A stretch of DNA of 8,790 bases from an uncultured Pirellulales bacterium (GTDB taxonomy: Bacteria > Planctomycetota > Planctomycetia > Pirellulales > Lacipirellulaceae). The notes under the pieces were generated by a model. It saw only the letters and a list, made by a program, of their open reading frames with translations. It did no database searches and was not told the DNA's origin. The position numbers were made by a program, and so were the translations under genes. Shown piece after piece: positions 1-4,998 of the stretch (positions are counted from its first letter, which is position 1; each line of letters starts with the position of its first letter). The stretch covers positions 1-8,790 of the forward strand of contig CAMYJY010000072.1 in NCBI GenBank assembly GCA_947258835.1, read 5' to 3'.

Positions 1-150
1 GGGAATGACGGAAAGGATGTGGGAATGACGGAAAGGATGCGGGAATGACGGAAAGGATGCGGGAATGACGGAAAGGATGCGGGAATGACGGAAAGGATGT
101 GGGAATGACGGAAAGGATGCGGGAATGACGGAAAGGATGCGGGAATGACG
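1..150. repeat. 20-bp tandem array (minisatellite), about 7.5 units, cut by window edge
   Basis: Seven full units of GGGAATGACGGAAAGGATGY start at 1, 21, 41, 61, 81, 101 and 121, followed by a half unit at 141-150. Units differ only at the last base, in the order T,C,C,C,T,C,C, which fits duplication of an 80-bp block of four units. The array runs off the left edge, so its true length is unknown. A 20-bp unit is not a multiple of three, so the array cannot encode a repeated peptide in one frame. The first ten bases of the unit recur in the array and palindromes at 3787-3920. Confidence 0.97.
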
Positions 151-234
151 GAGAAGTAGCAGGCAGAGCAAGCTACCAGTCCCTGCTCAGCAGATAAAAA
201 ACGCTCACTGTCTGCTCCACAAAATCGTTACCAG

Positions 235-278
235 CGTTGGGTGCCACCTGGGGAACTACGCCAGGCCGTAGTCCAACG
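235..278. repeat. Compound inverted repeat / hairpin
   Basis: An inner stem ACTACG (255-260) pairs with CGTAGT (267-272) around a 6-base loop. An outer stem CGTTGG (235-240) pairs with CCAACG (273-278). The two 3' arms are contiguous, while the 5' arms are separated by a 14-base bulge. It lies about 120 bases past the hemerythrin stop codon on the minus strand. It has no following T-run in either direction, so it is not a standard intrinsic terminator. Confidence 0.4.
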
Positions 279-308
279 TTGTTTCTTTGTTTCGTTGTGG
301 TTCTTTCC
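275..308 (-). repeat. Fragment of dispersed intergenic repeat
   Basis: The stretch reading AACGTTGTTTC then TTTGTTTCGTTGTGGTTC resembles the reverse complement of the GGAACCACAACGAAACAACG segment in the repeat copies at 4340-4473 and 8586-8718. It is even closer to the stretch at 4493-4521. Only this end of the repeat is recognisable; the rest has diverged or is absent. Confidence 0.5.
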
Positions 309-395
309 ATTCCTGCTCAAGACAGCCCCCCAGGCTTAGTGCCTTGGTGGTTCCTGGAACTCGAAAAGGAAACGGTGTAGCGACCCGCATGCACG

Positions 396-845
396 TCAGT
401 CTGCAGGTCCGATGTCTTCCCAGTAGGCCTCCTGCAGCATTTCGTTTTCTTCACTTTCGTGATTCATCAAATGCTTGCTGAAGGCATGAAACGCTTGCTG
501 CAGGTTCGCCCATGTGGAATTAGCCCGCAGGTCCGCCTGGGTCTGGTCCGTGATCGCCAGCAATTCGACCAGCAGGGCTTGATGCTCATCACAGAGTTTG
601 TCCGCTTGGGTGGCTAACCGAGGAGCCTGATCCGTGATCTGAGCAAAGAATCCACCATGCTCTTCGGTTTGGAAATGGTCTTCCAGCTTTTGGCCGAGCG
701 CAGTCAGTTGGTTCTTGACGAGAGCTGCCGGGCGCGATGGGTCGGCTAAGTTTTTTTGAATCGTGCCGATGAGTTGCCGTAGCTCCGCATGCTCTCGTTC
801 GACGTCTGCAATAGCTTGCGGATTGAGTGGTTCTTGAAGAGTCAT
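396..845 (-). CDS. Hemerythrin-like (HHE domain) di-iron protein
   Basis: A 149-residue protein predicted to form the four-helix hemerythrin/HHE bundle that binds two irons and, in characterised relatives, senses or carries oxygen, NO or related ligands. Candidate iron ligands appear in family order: H19 (in EREHAEL), H57 and E61 (EDHFQTEEH), H88 (CDEHQAL), then H125, H129 and E130/E133 (FSKHLMNHESEENEML). There is no signal peptide or membrane segment, so it should be cytoplasmic. The start at 845 is supported by AAGGAG at 853-858, seven bases upstream. A candidate promoter lies at 918-946, so the gene may be transcribed alone. The fold is clear; the role (oxygen, NO or iron handling) is inference, since no partner gene is adjacent. 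Confidence 0.88.
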   Translation of the reverse strand: MTLQEPLNPQAIADVEREHAELRQLIGTIQKNLADPSRPAALVKNQLTALGQKLEDHFQTEEHGGFFAQITDQAPRLATQADKLCDEHQALLVELLAITDQTQADLRANSTWANLQQAFHAFSKHLMNHESEENEMLQEAYWEDIGPAD

Positions 846-852
846 GAGCTAT

Positions 853-858
853 CTCCTT
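853..858 (-). promoter_or_regulatory. Ribosome binding site of the hemerythrin gene
   Basis: AAGGAG on the minus strand, seven bases before the ATG at 845. It is one of only two strong Shine-Dalgarno sequences in the window and fixes the start of the hemerythrin gene. Confidence 0.75.
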
Positions 859-917
859 CTATCAGTAACTTGACGTTCGCAGTAAGATTTCCAGGCAGCG
901 TTGGGAAATCTCCTCCC

Positions 918-946
918 ATTATAACGTTATTTCTGCTGGATGTCTC
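918..946 (-). promoter_or_regulatory. Candidate sigma70-type promoter for the hemerythrin gene
   Basis: On the minus strand, GAGACA (946-941) is followed after exactly 17 bases by a perfect TATAAT (923-918). The -35 box matches TTGACA at four of six positions and lies inside the end of the upstream small ORF. Transcription would start near 911, giving a leader of about 65 bases. Planctomycete promoters are poorly defined, so this is a pattern match only. Confidence 0.35.
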
Positions 947-1166
947 CCATCCGCTTGATTGCCCGAATTAGCGAGTATCCCAACCAGACGGCAACGGCAC
1001 AGCCGGTGGCGCCCGGGATGGAAACTCCCCAGGCCCGTGGTGGGGCAACGTGATTCAGCAGCGAGGTCGAACCCATGAACAGCGCGGCGGTGAGAATGCC
1101 CAAGACCAGCCGGTTGACGGTCGTATCCAACCGGCGGTGATTGAGGTTCACATCAAAACTGCCCAT
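927..1166 (-). CDS. Small two-helix membrane protein matching the C-terminal tail of UbiB/AarF (ABC1) kinases; stand-alone or gene remnant
   Basis: 79 residues from the ATG at 1166. The opening GSFDVNLNHRRLDTTVNRL, followed by two hydrophobic stretches (about residues 18-37 and 47-66) and a basic end (LIRAIKRMG), resembles from memory the extreme C-terminus of bacterial ABC1/UbiB atypical kinases, where two helices anchor the protein in the membrane. The kinase domain (normally ~450 residues) is missing: the phasin-like gene ends only 82 bases upstream. The likeness may begin slightly before the ATG (NLHRLK), where a TTG at 1181 is another possible start. No Shine-Dalgarno precedes either. 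It is either a decayed ubiB gene after a large internal deletion or a free-standing anchor-like small protein. The open frame is real; the family assignment was not checked by alignment. Confidence 0.55.
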   Translation of the reverse strand: MGSFDVNLNHRRLDTTVNRLVLGILTAALFMGSTSLLNHVAPPRAWGVSIPGATGCAVAVWLGYSLIRAIKRMGDIQQK

Positions 1167-1248
1167 TTTCAGGCGGTGCAAATTCTTGGAAGCGGCCGGT
1201 ATTGCGTACGAATTGTGAGAGATCCGCTGGAGACACGTTTTGGCCCTG

Positions 1249-1515
1249 TCATGAGAGTGACTTGCGAATGCGGTCAAAGCTGCTGCGCACTTCGTCGCCC
1301 ACCAAGCCGAGGGCGGCGAACACGTTTTCCGCGGAGTCTTTGACGGCCGTTTTGAGGGGCTCAAAGTCTTGCGTCAAAGCCTCCAATTTTTCGGTGGCCT
1401 GTTCGAAGTCGGCTTTGGCTTCCATGTTGCCGAGATGAATTTTAACGGCCAGTTCGTCGCGCTGCTGTTTGAGCGCGCTAATCGTTTCTTCCACTTGCTG
1501 TTTGTCTGGTGACAT
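1249..1515 (-). CDS. Small phasin-like helical (coiled-coil) protein
   Basis: 88 residues, almost entirely predicted amphipathic helix rich in Glu, Lys, Gln and Ala. Residues 5-55 look like a coiled coil (VEETISALKQQRDELAVKI and LEALTQDFEPL), followed by an acidic/basic C-terminal helix. There is no Cys, signal peptide or membrane segment. In length and composition it resembles short phasin-type or granule-associated proteins, but the likeness is weak and the function is unknown. The frame stays open to 1725, but ATG 1515 is preferred because AGGAG lies eight bases upstream (1524-1528) and the extra N-terminus does not look protein-like. The stop TGA overlaps an out-of-frame ATG (ATGA), which opens a short reading frame of under 30 codons. 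A candidate promoter lies at 1629-1677. Confidence 0.65.
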   Translation of the reverse strand: MSPDKQQVEETISALKQQRDELAVKIHLGNMEAKADFEQATEKLEALTQDFEPLKTAVKDSAENVFAALGLVGDEVRSSFDRIRKSLS

Positions 1516-1523
1516 CGGAGAGG

Positions 1524-1528
1524 CTCCT
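1524..1528 (-). promoter_or_regulatory. Ribosome binding site that fixes the phasin-like start
   Basis: AGGAG on the minus strand, eight bases before the ATG at 1515. It decides between this start and a longer reading frame that begins at 1725. Confidence 0.7.
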
Positions 1529-1628
1529 GTGTTGTCTGTGGGGAACTTTACTTGCGCATGGGGTCGGAGGGCCTGTGCCTGGCGGCCTCTGTTTGTGACG
1601 GCCACACGCGGTGCGAACACCAGCATGG

Positions 1629-1677
1629 AGTATAGCAGGTATTGGCTACAAGGTAAGCGTTTGCTGTGTGTTGTCAA
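1629..1677 (-). promoter_or_regulatory. Candidate promoter(s) for the phasin-like gene
   Basis: Two overlapping possibilities on the minus strand. One is a perfect TTGACA (1677-1672) with a weak TACCTT (1655-1650) after 16 bases. The other is an extended -10, TGC-TATACT (1637-1629), which would start transcription near 1622 and leave a leader of about 107 bases. Both lie in the 206-base gap after the FlgI-like gene. Pattern match only. Confidence 0.35.
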
Positions 1678-1721
1678 CGATGAGAAGTTTTGAGCACTGT
1701 ATCGATTACAGCAGTAGGCTT

Positions 1722-3431
1722 TCAATCCTGCTTTCCGAACAGTTCCGGTCGCGGCGTCTGCAGGTGGTAGGTGTCGGGCGCCTCGTTGGCAGGGGGTTCG
1801 CCATCGGGACGGTTGTGCCGGTTGGATTCCAGCAATTCACTACCGCCTAGCGGGAGGGCATTCACGCGATAGCGACAACTTAGTGCGCCGGTGTCCTTGG
1901 CTTGCTGCAGCATTTGCACGACGTCCGGATATTCGCCGCCGAGTTCGACGACGGTACGAATCACATCTTCCAGTTGGTTCTCGACCACGCGCTGCTCGGT
2001 GGTTTCCCCAAAATGGCTAATCTTGACGGTTCCGCCACGGAGCCCATTGACTAAGATTTTCGGTCCCGCGTCCAACACCAAGGGAAGTTGCAATTGATGG
2101 CCCGTGCCGAACAAGACGATCTCCGGTTGGTGACTGCTGGTGACGTGCACCAACTGTTCTCCGGGAACATCCAAGGTGTGAAAGCGGAATTTCCCTTGGA
2201 GGGATTTCCCGCGGACGAGAGGGTCATTTGGTGCCATCGCGGATAGGGCGCGAAAGGCACCATAACGGGTTTGGGCGCTCTTGACTTCCAACAGCCCGCG
2301 CAGTTGTTCGTAGGCCCCTCCATCATCCATGGCACTCAATGCCGCCAGCGCGTTGGCGCGGAAAGCCGGTTCTTCCTGAGCCGTCTTGGCGAGCGTATCC
2401 ACCGATTCGGTAATGTCCAGATAGGCCAGCGCCTCGGCCGCGTAAAAGCGGACCTCGGGGTCCTCGCTCGTCAGGCCTTGCTGGAGTACTTCCACGGCGG
2501 TCTCCGTACCGATGGCCTCGAGTTGCAGGGCGGCGGTGGCAGAGGTCAGCGGATCGAGTAGCTGATTGGCCAGTAAGGGGAGTCGTGCTTGTTGCTGCGG
2601 TCGGGTGGCGGAGACGGCGATGCTCCGCACCACCCGCATGTAGCGTCCCACATTGTCCTTATAGCGCGGGTGCAGCTGCAGTTCGATAAATTCATCCGTC
2701 TTGGGAGTTGCCACGCCCTCGCGCTGGCCGTCAAAATAGCTGTAGAAACGATGGTTGATCGCTTTGCCAACCAGTTGGCTCATGCGGATGGATTGTTGCT
2801 GGTGATCGAGGATTAAACCCAGATTACGGGATTTGAGCACCCGGCCGCCGCCCAGCACACGTCCCTTACGCAACAGGGCCAGGTTTTCCTTGTTACTCGT
2901 TACCGGATCCACCAGCACCGCGCCGCTGGCCAAGGCCATCAGGTGGCCCTGACGAATTTGACCACCCAGGACGGCCATTTCAGAGAGGCGTGTTTCCAGC
3001 AATTGCCCGCCACGCAGATTGGTCGTGCCACTCCGCGATGGCGTACGCACCTCCACATCAAAACTCTCGCCAGCTTGGATTCCGGGCCGTAAGAAACCTC
3101 GCACCAGGACCAGTGCCGTGTTGGGAGAGGCCAAGATGCGGTTGGGATTCTCGACTTCGCGGCGATTCATTTCGGCCAACACAGCGGCCCGTTGGGGGGA
3201 TGGCGGGGGATCTTCGCCCGTGCCATGCAGGCCGGTGAGCAGAGCCACCGCTTCGAGTTTGACATAGCCCAAACCGTAGGGATGCGCTACATCCCCCACC
3301 AGCAAGGTTGCTTCAGTATCCGCATCGTCTGACAAAGCGGCAGGGCTTTGCGTCCTGAGCATGGGGGCCATGCAGCCAGGCAGCCAGCAGCAGGAACATA
3401 GAAAAAGTACCAGGCCAGTGAAGGTCCGCAT
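1722..3431 (-). CDS. Lipoprotein with flagellar P-ring (FlgI)-like region and HEAT repeats
   Basis: 569 residues. The N-terminus is a lipoprotein signal (MRTFTGLVLFLCSCCWLPGC) with lipobox LPGC and lipidated Cys20. Residues ~42-275 resemble FlgI, the P-ring subunit of the flagellar rod: GYVKLEAVALLTGLHGTGED (near the FlgI GLNGTGD motif), NTALVLVRGFLRPGIQAGES FDV (the 'V.LP.F...G...DV.V' region), then NLRGGQLLETRL (the SLRGGTLL motif) and an ASGAVLV strand. Residues ~295-400 are HEAT-like helical repeats (EDPEVRFYAAEALAYL; RANALAALSAM; TRYGAFRALSAM). A third, unrecognised region follows (~410-535). FlgI itself is ~370 residues, normally has a Sec signal rather than a lipobox, and has no HEAT repeats, so this is a divergent fusion of unknown role in an envelope or periplasmic assembly. 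No other flagellar gene is nearby. No clear Shine-Dalgarno; ATG chosen because it starts the signal peptide. Confidence 0.8.
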   Translation of the reverse strand: MRTFTGLVLFLCSCCWLPGCMAPMLRTQSPAALSDDADTEATLLVGDVAHPYGLGYVKLEAVALLTGLHGTGEDPPPSPQRAAVLAEMNRREVENPNRILASPNTALVLVRGFLRPGIQAGESFDVEVRTPSRSGTTNLRGGQLLETRLSEMAVLGGQIRQGHLMALASGAVLVDPVTSNKENLALLRKGRVLGGGRVLKSRNLGLILDHQQQSIRMSQLVGKAINHRFYSYFDGQREGVATPKTDEFIELQLHPRYKDNVGRYMRVVRSIAVSATRPQQQARLPLLANQLLDPLTSATAALQLEAIGTETAVEVLQQGLTSEDPEVRFYAAEALAYLDITESVDTLAKTAQEEPAFRANALAALSAMDDGGAYEQLRGLLEVKSAQTRYGAFRALSAMAPNDPLVRGKSLQGKFRFHTLDVPGEQLVHVTSSHQPEIVLFGTGHQLQLPLVLDAGPKILVNGLRGGTVKISHFGETTEQRVVENQLEDVIRTVVELGGEYPDVVQMLQQAKDTGALSCRYRVNALPLGGSELLESNRHNRPDGEPPANEAPDTYHLQTPRPELFGKQD

Positions 3432-3618
3432 TGCTAAGCCATGATCAAAAAAAGCGTGGTGATGCTTGTGCAGCGCACCGTCCAGTTTCCACCCCGACAG
3501 GGGGATCTTGGCCAGGTAGGCCCGGGACGGTGAACACGATGCCCGTAGTGGCCCCTAGCCCGAGGTTGCGCAGCGGGGGGAAGCTTAGAGAGACCGTCGC
3601 CAGGGGTCAAGATAAAGA
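3432..3618. other. Intergenic leader of the FlgI-like gene, no gene seen
   Basis: First part of a 629-base gene-free stretch (3432-4060). On the minus strand the frame of the FlgI-like gene stays open for roughly 100 bases upstream of its ATG, but there is no ATG there and the encoded residues would bury the signal peptide, so no extension is proposed. No convincing promoter was recognised. The rest of the gap is the repeat element at 3619-4025. Confidence 0.5.
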
Positions 3619-3669
3619 GTGCCCCGCCTGCTAGCAGGGGTGCACCTCGCGGTTTGCAATTGGCATGGC

Positions 3670-3806
3670 ATTCCCGCGCGGGCGGGAATCTAGGTTGTCC
3701 ACGTCATTCCCGCGCAGGCGGGAATCTAGGTTGTCCACGTCATTCCCGCGCAGGCGGGAATCTAGTAGCAGGCGCAGGTCGTCTAGATTCCCGCCTGCGC
3801 GGGAAT
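3670..3806. repeat. Cluster of four 20-bp palindromes, ATTCCC-N8-GGGAAT (REP/dRS3-like)
   Basis: Copies lie at 3670-3689, 3706-3725, 3742-3761 and, inverted, 3787-3806. The core is ATTCCCGCGCAGGCGGGAAT; the first copy differs at one base. The first three form direct repeats with a 36-bp period (spacer CTAGGTTGTCCACGTC). The third and fourth form a larger inverted repeat with perfect 29-bp arms (3737-3765 and 3783-3811) around a 17-base loop. The pattern matches the published neisserial dRS3 consensus and resembles short palindromic repeats found in many bacteria, so it need not imply a common origin. Confidence 0.9.
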
Positions 3807-3927
3807 GACGTAAGAGAGCAGCGGGAATGACGTAAGAGAGCAGTGGGAATGACGTAGGAGAGCAGCGGGAATGACATAGGAGAGCAGCTGGAATGACATA
3901 GGATAGCAGAGGGAATGACGAAATGCC
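3801..3927. repeat. 22-bp tandem array (minisatellite), five units plus a partial
   Basis: Units of GGGAATGACGTAAGAGAGCA plus two bases start at 3801, 3823, 3845, 3867 and 3889, with a partial at 3911. Divergence increases to the right (GACG becomes GACA, TAAG becomes TAGG, one unit begins TGGAAT), as in arrays decaying from one end. The first unit begins inside the last palindrome copy, so the array appears to have grown from that palindrome's right arm. Confidence 0.92.
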
Positions 3928-4060
3928 CCAAAAGTCCCTACCGAGTCGGGGTCCCTCGCCGGAAACACCAGCTGTTGCCCAATGGACTACCAAACCGCGA
4001 GGTGCGTTCCGCTAGCAGCGTGCCCGATCAATCAACAGCCCCCCGCGGTTCCAGGGCCGG

Positions 4061-4318
4061 TTAGACGGGCGGGTCGTAACCACCTGCGCTCCAGGGGTGG
4101 CAGCGGCTGATCCGTCGCAGACCCCGCCAGAGCCCCCGGAGCGGCCCATGCCGCTGCAGCGAAATAATAAAGTAGCTGCTGCAGGTGGGTTGGAAACGGC
4201 AGCACGGTCCGAGGCAGGGGCTAATCGTCCACTGATAGCACTTCACCGCCGCGATCAGTGCCCAGCAGACGAGTTGTCCCGGCCAAGACAAGAATTTACT
4301 TTTGGGGGAGTGCTTCAT
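4061..4318 (-). CDS. yidD: YidD, membrane protein insertion efficiency factor
   Basis: 85 residues. YidD is a small inner-membrane-associated protein that helps insertion of membrane proteins near YidC/Sec. The family pattern is intact: KCYQWTISP (26-34), CRFQPTCSSY (40-49), GLWRGLRRISRCHPW (62-76) and a terminal GGYDPPV (79-85), preceded by a hydrophobic/amphipathic segment (about 11-27). Length matches the family. Seven Cys are present (18, 27, 35, 39, 40, 46, 73), more than the usual conserved three. ATG 4318 was chosen because upstream frame extensions (4339, 4369) run into the dispersed repeat; no clear Shine-Dalgarno precedes it. It follows rnpA, its usual partner, but after a 315-base repeat-containing gap, and yidC does not follow. 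Confidence 0.93.
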   Translation of the reverse strand: MKHSPKSKFLSWPGQLVCWALIAAVKCYQWTISPCLGPCCRFQPTCSSYFIISLQRHGPLRGLWRGLRRISRCHPWSAGGYDPPV

Positions 4319-4339
4319 GGGGGCTACTGCTGGATACAT

Positions 4340-4473
4340 CCAATCCTGTTCGGCACACGATTTGGGCAACCGTCTGCGTACTACGACAGCAATTCACTCT
4401 CTTCTTGGTCATTTCTGCGGCGGCCAAGGAACCACAACGAAACAACGCAACGACGAGCAAGGACTTATTTTTT
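4340..4473 (+). repeat. Dispersed intergenic repeat, copy A (~134 bp)
   Basis: Aligns with copy B at 8586-8718 in the same orientation, with roughly 85% identity by hand count and one small indel. Both copies begin CCAATCCTGTTCGGCACA and end GGACTTATTTTTT. The most conserved stretch is AAGGAACCACAACGAAACAA and the bases after it. It occupies the upstream part of the rnpA-yidD gap, ending 21 bases before the chosen yidD start. Copies read as protein on the minus strand look alike (FRCGS, KRVNCC, TQTV), but this follows from DNA identity and does not show coding. Confidence 0.85.
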
Positions 4474-4521
4474 GTTTGTTGACTCGTGGTGGACGTTGTT
4501 TCCGTCGTTTCGTCGTGGTTC
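4429..4521 (-). repeat. Long imperfect inverted repeat in the rnpA-yidD gap
   Basis: A 19-base arm at 4429-4447 (GAACCACAACGAAACAACG) pairs with 4503-4521 (CGTCGTTTCGTCGTGGTTC) across a 55-base loop. Two positions differ from perfect complementarity. In plus-strand RNA they would be A-C mismatches; in minus-strand RNA they become G-U pairs, giving an unbroken 19-bp stem. The minus strand is the transcribed strand for rnpA and yidD, so this could be a leader or processing structure in their mRNA. Confidence 0.6.
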
Positions 4522-4582
4522 AAAATTCTCAGCTTGTAGGCTGGGGCGCAGCCTTTTCCAAAAACACCACAAACTCAGCAGG

Positions 4583-4637
4583 TCGCACCTCACATCAAAT
4601 ATCTCACATCTAACATCTCACATCAAAACCACATCAC
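4583..4637. repeat. Low-complexity CACATC-rich tract at the rnpA 3' end
   Basis: Irregular repeats of (T)CACATC/CAAAT/CTAACATC run from about 4588 to the rnpA stop. No regular period, frame or hairpin was found. It forms the downstream end of the 315-base rnpA-yidD gap, which otherwise holds repeat copy A and its inverted partner arm. Confidence 0.5.
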
Positions 4638-4987
4638 AAATGGGAATTGGGGCGGGCTCTGTCGGCCAGGGTTCGCAGTGAGGCCTGCAAGCGGCCGAGG
4701 TCCGGTCGGGCACCCCGTTGGGGCAGTACGACCAGGTCCACGTGGCGGGGCAATTGATGTTGTACCAGTCGAAACGCTTCCCGAATCAAACGTTTCCAGC
4801 GATTGCGTGCCACCGCATTGCCAACCTTGCGAGACACAACCATTCCCAGCCGTGGCTGCTCCGCTTCGCTGGCGGCAGCATAGACGATCAGCATGCCATC
4901 CGCCCTGCTGCAGCGCTGCCCAAAAACCCGCTCGAAATCAGACGACTTTAGGAGTCGGACTGATTTGGGAAATTTGTTTCGCCGCAT
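4634..4987 (-). CDS. rnpA: Ribonuclease P protein component
   Basis: 117 residues, a normal length for the protein subunit that binds RNase P RNA and helps it cut 5' leaders from pre-tRNAs. It shows the N-terminal RLLKSSDFERVFGQR segment (11-25) and the signature RNR helix KVGNAVARNRWKRLIREAFR (54-73), with Arg61, Asn62 and Arg63, followed by a DLVVLPQRGA strand (84-93). The protein is basic. The start ATG lies 11 bases past the dnaJ stop, with no strong Shine-Dalgarno, which suggests translation coupled to the upstream gene. rpmH, the usual upstream neighbour, is absent; yidD is still downstream. Confidence 0.96.
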   Translation of the reverse strand: MRRNKFPKSVRLLKSSDFERVFGQRCSRADGMLIVYAAASEAEQPRLGMVVSRKVGNAVARNRWKRLIREAFRLVQHQLPRHVDLVVLPQRGARPDLGRLQASLRTLADRARPNSHL

Positions 4988-4998
4988 GCCAGGTCAGC

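Larger units (their letters stand above)
151..395. other. Intergenic region 3' of the hemerythrin gene, no gene seen
   Basis: Together with the array at 1-150 this makes a 395-base gene-free stretch. No reading frame here has a convincing start or family resemblance. It contains a compound hairpin (235-278) and a fragment of the dispersed repeat (275-308). No clear U-tract terminator for the hemerythrin gene was found. Confidence 0.6.
3619..4025. mobile_element. MITE-like non-coding element with imperfect terminal inverted repeats
   Basis: The left end reads CTGCTAGC (3628-3635), a 6-base variable spacer, then GCACCTCGCGGTTTG (3642-3656). The right end carries the same two blocks in inverted order: CAAACCGCGAGGTGC (3991-4005), a 5-base spacer, and GCTAGCAG (4011-4018). 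That gives 23 identical positions in inverted arms about 390 bp apart. GTGCCC flanks both sides (3619-3624 and 4020-4025) and could be a target duplication, though it is short and offset from the arms. No transposase frame lies inside; the interior is palindromes and a 22-bp array. A non-autonomous transposon-like element is the simplest reading, but mobility is inferred. Confidence 0.55.

Noticed and set aside
1..160. Possible CRISPR array at the left edge, and likewise the 36-bp direct repeats at 3670-3761
   Set aside because: The 20-bp units are contiguous with no unique spacers; the 36-bp units have a constant spacer. No cas gene is present.
236..277. Integron attC-like motifs GTTGGGT and GTCCAAC
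   Set aside because: The order is GTTRRRY then RYYYAAC, the reverse of an attC site on either strand, and no integrase or cassette is seen.
927..1364. Extension of the UbiB-tail gene to an ATG at 1364
   Set aside because: It would overlap most of the phasin-like gene, and the added residues are low-complexity (Ser, Arg, Pro, Lys) with no UbiB character.
3631..3993. Open frame on the minus strand through the repeat element (120 codons)
   Set aside because: It is a translation of palindromes and tandem repeats (recurring HSR..GN, SRLRGND and SYVIPA peptides) that runs from one inverted end to the other; it has no family resemblance.
4319..4369. Longer yidD starting at 4369 or 4339
   Set aside because: The extra N-terminus is encoded by the edge of dispersed repeat copy A and neighbouring bases, and the family length is reached from 4318.
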